Source: Casp-alpha2 sp036337015
GTDB taxonomy: Bacteria > Pseudomonadota > Alphaproteobacteria > Rhodospirillales > Casp-alpha2
DNA length: 64,000 bases
NCBI GenBank assembly: GCA_036337015.1
Contig: JAYZEZ010000007.1
Coordinates: forward strand, 558,001 to 622,000
Reading direction: 5' to 3'
Made by a program: the position numbers and the translations under genes. Positions 35,421 to 43,932 of this stretch are shown here, piece by piece. The notes under the pieces were generated by a model that ran no database searches, was not told the origin of the DNA, and saw nothing but the letters and a program-made list of their open reading frames with translations. Positions within the stretch are counted from its first letter, which is position 1. The number at the start of each line of letters is the position of its first letter.

Positions 35421-38378
35421 ATGACTTTAAACAAAAATCAATTAGCCCGCTGCCTTAAGATGGAATTAGAGGGGGATACTTTATTCGACAAATTTAGTCG
35501 CGGACTTTATTCAACAGATGCTTCTCATTATCAAATAAACCCTATTGGTGTAGTAATTCCAAAATCTGCTGACGATATCAGTCAAATCATCACAATTGCC
35601 GCTCAATTTAAAGCTCCTATATTACCCCGTGGTAGCGGCACATCGCAATGCGGGCAAACAGTTGGAAAAGCGATTGTTATTGATACCTCCAAACACCTTA
35701 ATAAAATTCTCGAATTTAATGCGCTAGAGCGAACAATTTGGGTTGAGCCAGGATTAGTATTAGATAAATTAAATGCCTTCCTTAAACCACATGACTTATG
35801 GTTCCCTGTAGATGTATCTACGTCCAGCCGCGCTACTATAGGTGGAATGGCTGGAAATAATAGCTGTGGCGCTCGTTCTATTCGCTATGGTCCTATGCGG
35901 GATAACGTCAGGGCCATAGATGCTGTGCTTATGAACGGAGAATCCATGCGCTTCGGTGAATTGTCTGGAAATCAGGCTGCTGCAAAAATGACTGATAGCC
36001 AACACACACTTATTTCTAAGCTTTTAGATATTGGGCACCGCGAAGCCGAGGAAATTAATCACTGTTTTCCTAAACTTATGCGACGTGTTGGAGGTTATAA
36101 TATAGATGCGCTTATGCCTAATGGCCCACCTAATAACAAATGGACACAAGAAACTACCGCAAACCCTGCACAGCATCCTAATTTAGCACATTTGTTAATT
36201 GGCTCAGAGGGCACACTAGCTTTTTCAAATCGCATACAACTAATCTTGCAACCAATACCTCAAAATAAAGTACTAGGAGTTTGCCATTTTCCAACATTTC
36301 ATCAAGCAATGGATTCTGCTCGTCATATAGTAAAATTAAAACCAACAGCTGTGGAACTAGTTGACCGAACAATGATTGATTTGGCTCGAGATATTCCTAT
36401 TTTTAAATCAACTGTGGAAAAATTTGTTTATGGCGAACCAGACGCCCTTTTATTAGTAGAGTTTTCCGGAGATGACTTCAAAAAACAATTGAATAGTTTA
36501 AGCCGGCTTTGTGATTTAATGGGTGACTTAGGTTTTGCCGATTCCGTAGTAGAGGCTATTAACCCTGACTTCCAAGCTGCCATTTGGGAAGTCCGCAAAT
36601 CTGGACTTAATATAATGATGTCTATGAAAGGAGATGGAAAGCCAATTTCATTTATTGAAGACTGTGCGGTTAAGCTTGAAGACCTTGCGGAATACACTGC
36701 TAGATTGACTGATGTCTTTAAAAAACATGGCACTTCTGGAACCTGGTACGCACATGCATCCGTTGGGTGCTTGCATGTTCGGCCCATCATTAACTTAAAA
36801 TCTGAGGTTGGTGCAAAAAAAATGAGAGCTATTGCTGAGGAGGCCTTTGCAATGGTGCGTGATTATAAAGGCTCCCATTCTGGTGAGCATGGTGATGGCC
36901 TTGTTCGATCTGAATTTCACGAATCAATGTTCGGCAATCGCATTACTACGGCTTTTGAGGCCGTTAAAGATATTTTTGACCCGACTGGCTTGTTTAATCC
37001 AGGAAAAATTGTACGGCCTAGTAAAATGGACGACCGAAATCTTTTTAGATTCAAACCTGAATATAAAACTATCTCTCTTAACACAGCTTTTGATTGGTCA
37101 ATCTGGGGCGGGTTTAGTGGAGCCGTTGAAATGTGCAACAACAATGGTGCTTGTAGAAAACGTGATGCGGGAGTGATGTGCCCTTCATATCGAGCTACGG
37201 GAGATGAAAAACACCTAACCCGAGGCCGAGCAAATACCCTCAGACTTGCTCTTTCAGGACAATTAGGTAGTGATGCATTCACATCAAAAGAGTTGTTTGA
37301 AACAATGAAGCTTTGTATCGGATGCAAGGGCTGTAAAAGGGAATGTCCCACAGGAGTAGATATGGCGAAAATGAAAACAGAATTTCTTTTTCATTTTAAC
37401 AAGAACCACAGACTTCGTATATTTGATCACTTAGTCGCCTACCTACCTCGGTACGCACCAATAGCTTCAAAAATAGGTTTTTTGCTAAATTTACGCGATA
37501 AAATTTCAGGATTAGCCGTGCTAAGCGAACTGCTAATTGGTTTTAGTCGTAAAAGAACATTGCCAAAGTGGCACAGCCAACCTTTCAATATTTCTGAGGT
37601 CAATCCGAAAGAAAGTAACTGTAACAAAAAAGAGGTCGTTCTATGGATAGATACTTTTAATACATGGTTTGAGCCCGAAAATGCCCGAGCAGCTTTAAAC
37701 GTACTCTATGAAAGCGGTTATCGGGTCCATGTTCCATTCAGCTTAAACAATGAACGCCCTCTTTGTTGTGGCCGCACCTTCTTGTCCACAGGCCTAGTAG
37801 AAGAAGCAAAATTCGAAGCCCAACGTATGATTAGTGCGCTTAAACCTTTTGTTGAACGAAATATTCCAATCATAGGTCTTGAGCCTTCTTGTCTTTTAAC
37901 AATGCGGGACGAGTTTCAAGCAATGCTGCCCGGTGAAGAAAGTGACGCATTAGCCAAAAACACTTTTTTATTTGAAGAGTTTCTTGCTCGCGAGATAGAA
38001 GCCGATGGAATCCAAATTCCACTAAAAAGCATAGACGCCTCAAAGATTTTAATACATGGACATTGTCACCAAAAAGCCTTCGATACTCTAGAGGACCTTG
38101 AAAAAACCGTTCGTTTGCTACCAGACATTGAAGTCAAGACTATTGCATCTGGGTGTTGTGGCATGGCGGGTTCCTTTGGATATGACGCTTCTAATTATAA
38201 TATTTCAATGAAGATAGCTGAAGAAAGTCTACTGCCTGCCATCCGTGATATTGCAGCGAATAATAATAAAACACTAATTATCGCAGGTGGAACAAGCTGC
38301 CGACATCAAATCAATGATGGAACAAACAAAAAAGCTATACATGTCGCTCGCCTCCTTGAAAGCGCATTGGATATTTAA
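35421..38378 (+). CDS. FAD-linked oxidase / Fe-S protein (YdiJ-like 2-hydroxyacid dehydrogenase)
   Basis: A 985-residue fusion: an N-terminal FAD-binding PCMH domain (PILPRGSGTSQCGQTVG, about residues 68-84) and FAD-oxidase C-terminal domain, then an iron-sulfur part. The latter has CIGCKGCKRECPTGVDM (about 633-649) and two cysteine-rich CCG segments, RPLCCGRTFLSTG and ASGCCGMAGSFGYD. This layout matches YdiJ-type enzymes, several of which oxidise D-2-hydroxyglutarate or related D-2-hydroxyacids and pass electrons to the membrane. The substrate here is not fixed by sequence. The GntR gene six bases downstream is a probable local regulator. Confidence 0.92.
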   Translation: MTLNKNQLARCLKMELEGDTLFDKFSRGLYSTDASHYQINPIGVVIPKSADDISQIITIAAQFKAPILPRGSGTSQCGQTVGKAIVIDTSKHLNKILEFNALERTIWVEPGLVLDKLNAFLKPHDLWFPVDVSTSSRATIGGMAGNNSCGARSIRYGPMRDNVRAIDAVLMNGESMRFGELSGNQAAAKMTDSQHTLISKLLDIGHREAEEINHCFPKLMRRVGGYNIDALMPNGPPNNKWTQETTANPAQHPNLAHLLIGSEGTLAFSNRIQLILQPIPQNKVLGVCHFPTFHQAMDSARHIVKLKPTAVELVDRTMIDLARDIPIFKSTVEKFVYGEPDALLLVEFSGDDFKKQLNSLSRLCDLMGDLGFADSVVEAINPDFQAAIWEVRKSGLNIMMSMKGDGKPISFIEDCAVKLEDLAEYTARLTDVFKKHGTSGTWYAHASVGCLHVRPIINLKSEVGAKKMRAIAEEAFAMVRDYKGSHSGEHGDGLVRSEFHESMFGNRITTAFEAVKDIFDPTGLFNPGKIVRPSKMDDRNLFRFKPEYKTISLNTAFDWSIWGGFSGAVEMCNNNGACRKRDAGVMCPSYRATGDEKHLTRGRANTLRLALSGQLGSDAFTSKELFETMKLCIGCKGCKRECPTGVDMAKMKTEFLFHFNKNHRLRIFDHLVAYLPRYAPIASKIGFLLNLRDKISGLAVLSELLIGFSRKRTLPKWHSQPFNISEVNPKESNCNKKEVVLWIDTFNTWFEPENARAALNVLYESGYRVHVPFSLNNERPLCCGRTFLSTGLVEEAKFEAQRMISALKPFVERNIPIIGLEPSCLLTMRDEFQAMLPGEESDALAKNTFLFEEFLAREIEADGIQIPLKSIDASKILIHGHCHQKAFDTLEDLEKTVRLLPDIEVKTIASGCCGMAGSFGYDASNYNISMKIAEESLLPAIRDIAANNNKTLIIAGGTSCRHQINDGTNKKAIHVARLLESALDI

Positions 38379-38384
38379 AAAGCT

Positions 38385-39050
38385 ATGGCTGAGAACAAAA
38401 CAGAACAAACAACACTTCACAATAATGTTGTAGAATCTATACGTGATTTAATCTTTGAAGGAGAATTAATAGGCGGCCAAAGAATACCTGAAAAACTAAT
38501 TTGTAAAAAATTATCTATTTCACGCACACCCTTACGTGAAGCCTTAAAGGTATTAGCTTCAGAACAGTTAATAACACTTTTGCCCAATCGTGGCGCGAGG
38601 GTAAATAGATTAAAGGGAAAAGATATTGATGATATGTTTCCTGTAATGGGAGCACTAGAGGCTCTTGCGGGAGAATTGGCTTGCAAAGAAATAAGTGACG
38701 CTCAAATCGACGAAATCCGGTCTCTTCACTACCAAATGTCTGCAGACCACAAAAATGGAAATCTCAATAATTATTTTGAACTAAACCAAAGAATTCATGC
38801 TGCTATAATGGCTGCAACCAAAAATACTACCATTTGTGAATTATATTCATTGCTTGCAGGACGAATACGCATTGCCCGTTATCGAGCTAACTTTTCAAAA
38901 AACCGTTGGGATCAAGCTATGGCTGAACATGAAAAAATTTTAGATGCATTATCAAAACGAGATTCATCTAGATTGACCAAAATATTAAGAACGCATCTGG
39001 AAAAAACTTGTGAAACAGTTAAGTCTGTAATCGAAAAAGAATCTTTTTAA
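38385..39050 (+). CDS. GntR family (FCD domain) transcriptional regulator
   Basis: A 221-residue regulator with an N-terminal winged helix-turn-helix (VVESIRDLIFEGELIGGQRI then KKLSISRTPLREALKVL, about residues 15-60) and a C-terminal all-helical FCD ligand domain. It starts six bases after the FAD/Fe-S dehydrogenase, so the two form an operon. FCD regulators commonly sense organic acids and repress adjacent catabolic genes. The 40-bp palindrome upstream of the operon is a possible but unproven target. Confidence 0.93.
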   Translation: MAENKTEQTTLHNNVVESIRDLIFEGELIGGQRIPEKLICKKLSISRTPLREALKVLASEQLITLLPNRGARVNRLKGKDIDDMFPVMGALEALAGELACKEISDAQIDEIRSLHYQMSADHKNGNLNNYFELNQRIHAAIMAATKNTTICELYSLLAGRIRIARYRANFSKNRWDQAMAEHEKILDALSKRDSSRLTKILRTHLEKTCETVKSVIEKESF

Positions 39051-39061
39051 GAGCCTAAGCA

Positions 39062-41479
39062 TTAGCCCCGGAGCAATCCTCCAGTAATTTTTTTGACATT
39101 AACAACAATCTTTTCAGCAAGAGAGTCTATTTCTGCATCTGTTAACGTTTTATCTTTTGGCTGAAAAACAACGGTGACAGCCAAGGATTTCTTACCAACA
39201 TCTAATTCACCCCCGCGAAACACGTCAAATAAAGATACATCAGTTATCAATTTTTTGTCTGCACCACGAACTGCTCTTAAGGCCTGCTCTGCAGTTACAT
39301 CTTCATCAACAACAAAAGCAAAGTCACGTTTTACAGCTTGGTATTGAGATAACTCTATATGTGGTCGTGCTTTGCTTTTTTTATCCTTTTTTACTGGCAA
39401 GGAATCTAAAAATACTTCAAAACCGTATACAATTCCTTTAACACCAAATTCTTGTAAAACGCCTGGATGAATTTCTCCAAAATGAGCTATGACCTGTTTT
39501 GGCCCCAGCCTGAGTAAACCACTATGCCCTGGGTGATACCAACTAGGTGCTTCAGCAATAGCTTCGACTTTTTCAACAGAAACTCCAGCTCCACCTAAAA
39601 TATCAAGTGCATCGGCTTTGACGTCAAATACGTCTACTGGTTGATGAACTCCGCTCCAGTGTCTCCCGCCAGATTGATCAAACCGAACTCCAGCCACAAC
39701 AATATCTTGATCTTCTGGCTTGTCGCCAGTAAACCTCGGACCTATTTCAAAAATTGATACAACATCACTTCCACGATCAAAATTACGGCCAACCGCTGTT
39801 ATCAAATTCGGTAATAAAGAAGGACGTAAATAGTCTAAGTCTGAACTTATGGGATTTATTAATTTTAAACTTTCTAGCCCACCCCCAAAAAGTGAAGCGT
39901 GTTTATTGCAAATAAAAGAATATGTCACAACCTCTGTTAACCCCCGCCCAGCAAGGCGACGTCGCGCTAGGAAACAACGACGTTGATCAAGGTTAAGGGC
40001 TGGACTTGGCAGGTTATTAACACTTTCCATAGAAACAGCTGGAATTTTATCATAACCGTAAATTCTAATAACCTCCTCAACCAGACACGCCTCACCCACA
40101 ATATCAGGCCGCCACGAAGGCACATGAACTTGAAGTAAAGACTCTTTATTTTCTTTGATCTCCTTAAAGTCAAAACCAAGTGCAGATAAAATTTCCTTAA
40201 CGATAGAAGCTTTTAGTTTTATCCCACCAAAATTTTCAATCCGATGTAGTCTTAGTTTTATTTTTCTTTCCCACTTCGGTTCTTCTCCCGCAAAAACTAA
40301 TTCAGAGGGCTTGCCACCACATATTTCAAGAATCAAACGAGTAGCTATTTCCATACCATGGACTAAAAATTTAGGGTCAACGGTACGTTCGAATCTATAC
40401 CTAGCATCGGATAAAATATTTAATTTACGACCTGTTCTAGCTGTGCGAATAGGATTAAAATAAGCTGATTCTATAAAGACATCTTTAGAATCATTATTGC
40501 AGCCCGAATCAGCTCCACCTATTATTCCTCCAAGCGCTTTTGGACCATTATCATCTGCAATAACAGTCATACTTGAATCAAGTTCGTATTCTTTTCCATC
40601 AAGTGCTAGGAATTTTTCTCCGGATTTTGATATGCGAACTTGTAAGTCACCTTTTAAATTAGCAGCATCAAAAACATGTAGGGGCCTATTTAAATCTAAT
40701 GTCATTAAATTAGTAATATCAACCAGCGAAGAAATAGGACGCAACCCCACTGCAATTAGCTTATCTTTTAGCCAATTTGGACTTTCTATATTTTTTACTT
40801 CACGGATAAATCTGCCAACAAAAAAAGGACACGCATTTTCGTAAGATTTTTTTAGATCTAAATTAACTCTAATTGGACTTCTAAATTTACCCTTCACAGG
40901 CGTTGTATCAAGCTGCTTTAAAATTCCAATGCCAGAAGCTGCCAAATCGCGAGCAACGCCTCGAACACCAAGACAATCACCTCTATTAGGGGTTATTTCG
41001 ATTTCTATCACTGATTCCGATAGCCCCATTGCTTCAGCTGCACTAGTACCTGGCGCAAAATTTTCTACAAGCTCAATGATACCATCATGATCATCGCTAA
41101 TATTAACTTCACGTTCGGATAGCAACATGCCATTTGACAATACGCCACGGATTTTTGTTGGTTTAAGCAAAATACCAGTGCCTGGAATATAAGAACCAGA
41201 TGGGGCAAAAACACCTAACATTCCCTTGCGAACATTAGGCGCTCCACAAACAACCTCAACTTTTTCGGTGCCAATATCAACTTGGCATATATGCAACCTA
41301 TCGGCATCTGGATGATTTTGCGTTTCTAAAACTTTGCCAACGACAAAATCTTTTAGGTCTCTTGATCTATCATGGACCTTATCAACCTCCAAACCAATCA
41401 TTGTTAAACGCTCAACTATATCATCTAGGCAAGCACTAGTATCCAAGTGCTCTTTAAGCCACTGAAGAGTAAATTTCAT
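39062..41479 (-). CDS. pheT: Phenylalanyl-tRNA synthetase beta subunit
   Basis: The 805-residue beta chain of the alpha2-beta2 phenylalanyl-tRNA synthetase. It has an N-terminal tRNA-binding (EMAP-like) domain with VLETQNHPDADRLHICQVD, then the B3/B4 editing region, the B5 domain and a C-terminal anticodon-binding FDX-ACB domain (VKRDFAFVVDEDVTAEQALR). It begins three bases after the pheS stop. Gene order thrS-infC-rpmI-rplT-pheS-pheT matches that of E. coli. Confidence 0.97.
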   Translation of the reverse strand: MKFTLQWLKEHLDTSACLDDIVERLTMIGLEVDKVHDRSRDLKDFVVGKVLETQNHPDADRLHICQVDIGTEKVEVVCGAPNVRKGMLGVFAPSGSYIPGTGILLKPTKIRGVLSNGMLLSEREVNISDDHDGIIELVENFAPGTSAAEAMGLSESVIEIEITPNRGDCLGVRGVARDLAASGIGILKQLDTTPVKGKFRSPIRVNLDLKKSYENACPFFVGRFIREVKNIESPNWLKDKLIAVGLRPISSLVDITNLMTLDLNRPLHVFDAANLKGDLQVRISKSGEKFLALDGKEYELDSSMTVIADDNGPKALGGIIGGADSGCNNDSKDVFIESAYFNPIRTARTGRKLNILSDARYRFERTVDPKFLVHGMEIATRLILEICGGKPSELVFAGEEPKWERKIKLRLHRIENFGGIKLKASIVKEILSALGFDFKEIKENKESLLQVHVPSWRPDIVGEACLVEEVIRIYGYDKIPAVSMESVNNLPSPALNLDQRRCFLARRRLAGRGLTEVVTYSFICNKHASLFGGGLESLKLINPISSDLDYLRPSLLPNLITAVGRNFDRGSDVVSIFEIGPRFTGDKPEDQDIVVAGVRFDQSGGRHWSGVHQPVDVFDVKADALDILGGAGVSVEKVEAIAEAPSWYHPGHSGLLRLGPKQVIAHFGEIHPGVLQEFGVKGIVYGFEVFLDSLPVKKDKKSKARPHIELSQYQAVKRDFAFVVDEDVTAEQALRAVRGADKKLITDVSLFDVFRGGELDVGKKSLAVTVVFQPKDKTLTDAEIDSLAEKIVVNVKKITGGLLRG

Positions 41480-41482
41480 TAA

Positions 41483-42553
41483 TTAAATTCCTCTAACCAT
41501 GGATGGCATTTCAAGGGAACTAAACCCATAATGGCGAAGCCACCTAAGATCAGATTCGTAAAAAGTACGTAGGTCTGAAATACCATATTTTAGCATGGCC
41601 AAGCGTTCTACACCCATACCAAATGCAAACCCCTGAAATTCTTGTGGGTTAATATTGCAGTTCTGTAGAACTTTTTCATTTACCATCCCGCAACCAAGTA
41701 TCTCAAGCCAGTCATCTCCATGGCCTATACGAAATTCACCTCCTGTACGGGTACAGCCAATATCAACCTCAGCAGAGGGCTCTGTAAATGGAAAATAGCT
41801 GGGCCTAAAACGCACAGGCAAGTCATCAACTCCGAAAAAAGCCCTGCAAAAATCTATAAGACAACCCTTTAAATGTCCCATATGTGTATTTTTATCAACA
41901 ACCAGCCCTTCAACCTGATGAAACATTGGGGAATGGGTGGCGTCATAATCACAACGATACGTTCGACCAGGAACAATTATTCGGATCGGTGGCTTTGAAT
42001 GCATCATGGTACGTATTTGAACAGGTGAAGTATGAGTACGAAGCACAAGACGATCATCCTCGCCTTGTCCCGGCAAATAAAAAGTATCATGTTCTTGGCG
42101 GGCTGGATGATCAGGTGGAATATTAAGTGCCGTAAAATTGTGCCAATCATCTTCAATATCGGGCCCTTCGGAAACACACAATCCAAACTCCCCCAAAATT
42201 GCTATCACTTCATCTATTGTTTGACTAATGGGATGAATATATCCTTCGTACTCAGGACGAACAGGAAGTGATACATCAACTTTTTCATTGGCTAGTTTGT
42301 CCTCAAGTTCGGAATCAACAAATGCTATTTTTTTTCGTTCTATAGCTTTTAAAACGTCCTGCTTAAGCGTGTTTAAAGCTAGTCCAACTTGTTTTCGTTC
42401 ATTTCCTTCAAGACGACCTAGATCTTTCATTAGCCCTGTAATTTTACCCGTCTTGCCAAGAACAGAAACTCTAATTCTTTCAAGATCGTCTAGGTTAATT
42501 GCAGCTTCAAGGGAAGCCATAATTTCTGATCGAAGAGAATCCAATTCACTCAT
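41483..42553 (-). CDS. pheS: Phenylalanyl-tRNA synthetase alpha subunit
   Basis: The catalytic alpha chain, 356 residues. Class II motif 2 is GRTYRCDYDATHSPMFHQVE and motif 3 is GFAFGMGVERLAMLKYGI; the N-terminal coiled coil binds tRNA. The frame is open to a TTG at 42610, but those codons lie in a leader hairpin; the ATG at 42553 gives the standard N-terminus MSELDSLRSEI. Expression may be influenced by the hairpin just upstream. Confidence 0.97.
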   Translation of the reverse strand: MSELDSLRSEIMASLEAAINLDDLERIRVSVLGKTGKITGLMKDLGRLEGNERKQVGLALNTLKQDVLKAIERKKIAFVDSELEDKLANEKVDVSLPVRPEYEGYIHPISQTIDEVIAILGEFGLCVSEGPDIEDDWHNFTALNIPPDHPARQEHDTFYLPGQGEDDRLVLRTHTSPVQIRTMMHSKPPIRIIVPGRTYRCDYDATHSPMFHQVEGLVVDKNTHMGHLKGCLIDFCRAFFGVDDLPVRFRPSYFPFTEPSAEVDIGCTRTGGEFRIGHGDDWLEILGCGMVNEKVLQNCNINPQEFQGFAFGMGVERLAMLKYGISDLRTFYESDLRWLRHYGFSSLEMPSMVRGI

Positions 42554-42577
42554 TTTGATTTTTTGCCCTAATAAATA

Positions 42578-42607
42578 GGAGCCGCCCCTTATCGCAAGGC
42601 CGGCTCC
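42578..42607 (-). terminator. GC-rich hairpin between rplT and pheS (terminator or attenuator)
   Basis: GGAGCCG (42607-42601) pairs with CGGCTCC (42584-42578), with CCTT/AAGG extending the stem inside a small internal loop. The downstream tail TATTTATT is U-rich but not a pure U run. It could partly end rpmI-rplT transcripts or attenuate pheST, as occurs by a different leader in E. coli. Confidence 0.5.
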
Positions 42608-42638
42608 CAATTATATACACTAAAGTTCCCTTTGGAGC

Positions 42639-43004
42639 TCAAGCGTCTTTAGAAAGAGCCAGCCGTGCTTGTTCTACAAGTGCTTTAAAAGCATCCGGCT
42701 CACGAATAGCAAGATCAGAAAGAATTTTTCTATCTATCTCTACTCCAGCCTTGCCCAATCCATTAATAAACTGCGAATAAGTCATACCATGTTCACGTGA
42801 ACCAGCATTTATACGCTGTATCCAAAGAGCACGAAAAGACCGTTTCCTAGCTCGACGATCACGATAGGCATATTGAAGGCCTTTTTCTACTCGTTCAATT
42901 GCAACACGGAAACTAGTGCTACTTCTACCTCGGTATCCTTTGGCACGATCAATAACTTTTTTGTGACGCGCATGCGTCGTAACACCCCGTTTAACACGTG
43001 ACAT
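42639..43004 (-). CDS. rplT: 50S ribosomal protein L20
   Basis: A basic 121-residue protein that binds 23S rRNA early in 50S assembly. The sequence SRVKRGVTTHARHKKVIDRA at the N-terminus and the central RRARKRSFRALWIQRINAGS are diagnostic of L20. It lies 16 bp after rpmI in the infC operon. L20 is known to autoregulate this operon in other bacteria; I see no clear mimic site. Confidence 0.98.
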   Translation of the reverse strand: MSRVKRGVTTHARHKKVIDRAKGYRGRSSTSFRVAIERVEKGLQYAYRDRRARKRSFRALWIQRINAGSREHGMTYSQFINGLGKAGVEIDRKILSDLAIREPDAFKALVEQARLALSKDA

Positions 43005-43020
43005 TTTATTTTAACTCCCC

Positions 43021-43218
43021 TCAACCGTATGGCAGGTATGACTTAACGATACGCGCATCGGCATCGGAAAGTATCATAGTCCCACGTGACTGACGTTTCA
43101 TTTTCTGTGAACGCTTTGATAAGCCGTGACGTTTAAATGCCGGGTTAGCTCTAACTTTTCCGCTACTAGTTAAGCGAAAACGCATTTTAGCACTAGATTT
43201 GGTCTTTAGTTTAGGCAT
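43021..43218 (-). CDS. rpmI: 50S ribosomal protein L35
   Basis: A 65-residue basic ribosomal protein. The start MPKLKTKSSAKMRFRL is typical, and the ATG at 43218 has AAGGAT upstream, so the 12 extra upstream codons are left out. It follows infC by about 150 bp, a gap that holds an AAGGCATGCCTT palindrome and an ACCTTG/CAAGGT stem which may be leader structures. Confidence 0.97.
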   Translation of the reverse strand: MPKLKTKSSAKMRFRLTSSGKVRANPAFKRHGLSKRSQKMKRQSRGTMILSDADARIVKSYLPYG

Positions 43219-43366
43219 TTCAAAATCCTTTTTACATGGGAACAGACTATTCATTTAATGAGTGAAAAGGCATGCCTTGGCCCAAATGCACTCGCGGGCG
43301 GTTTATAACCTTGTCTTCCAGTTATTGCAAGGTAACGCAAAAAGAAATCCAATAAGCAAGTTAAAA

Positions 43367-43903
43367 TCACTTAGGAGCAATTACCATGGTCATTAAGCGA
43401 CCTTCACTTTTTGGAAATTGTTCTACCTTCGCAAGGTCAACCATATCGTCACACACCCTATCAAGAACCTTTTTGCCTAGTTCTTGATGAGCCATTTCTC
43501 TTCCCCTGAAACGAATGGTCATTTTAACCTTATCACCATCTCCAATAAAACGTTGCACGCTCCGCATCTTAACTTGATAGTCATGCTCATCAATGCCAGG
43601 TCTCATTTTAATTTCCTTAACATCAATGACCTTTTGCTTTTTACGTGCCTCATTAGCCTTTTTTTGGGCTTCATACTTATACTTTCCATAATCAAGAATT
43701 TTACATACTGGAGGATCCGCATTGGGCGAAATTTCGACCAGGTCGAGCCCCGCATCAACTGCCAATTCCAGTCCTTCTTCTTTGGAAACTATACCAACCA
43801 TACCACCATCAGCATTTACTACACGAATGGGGTCGGCTTCTATAAACTCATTAACGCGCGGCCCAGTTCGGGCCGGTGTTTGATTAAGTGGTCGACGTGC
43901 TAT
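43367..43903 (-). CDS. infC: Translation initiation factor IF-3, probable AUA start
   Basis: IF-3 of 178 residues, controlling start-codon fidelity on the 30S subunit. The first ATG in frame (43801) would remove the conserved N-terminus. The frame continues upstream as ARRPLNQTPARTGPRVNEF to an ATA at 43901-43903, which has a perfect AAGGAG eight bases upstream. An in-frame TAA lies a few codons beyond and no ATG, GTG or TTG falls between, so AUA is the best start. IF-3 genes often use rare starts for autoregulation (AUU in E. coli). The C-domain KIKMRPGIDEHDYQVKMR-type region (EIKMRPGIDEHDYQ) is clear. Confidence 0.93.
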   Translation of the reverse strand: MARRPLNQTPARTGPRVNEFIEADPIRVVNADGGMVGIVSKEEGLELAVDAGLDLVEISPNADPPVCKILDYGKYKYEAQKKANEARKKQKVIDVKEIKMRPGIDEHDYQVKMRSVQRFIGDGDKVKMTIRFRGREMAHQELGKKVLDRVCDDMVDLAKVEQFPKSEGRLMTMVIAPK

Positions 43904-43932
43904 TGAACAATCTCCTTTTTAAACTACTAATT

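Noticed and set aside
43255..43366. Palindrome AAGGCATGCCTT and stem ACCTTG/CAAGGT between infC and rpmI
   Set aside because: They could be leader structures for ribosomal-protein autoregulation, but no match to a known L20 site could be shown.
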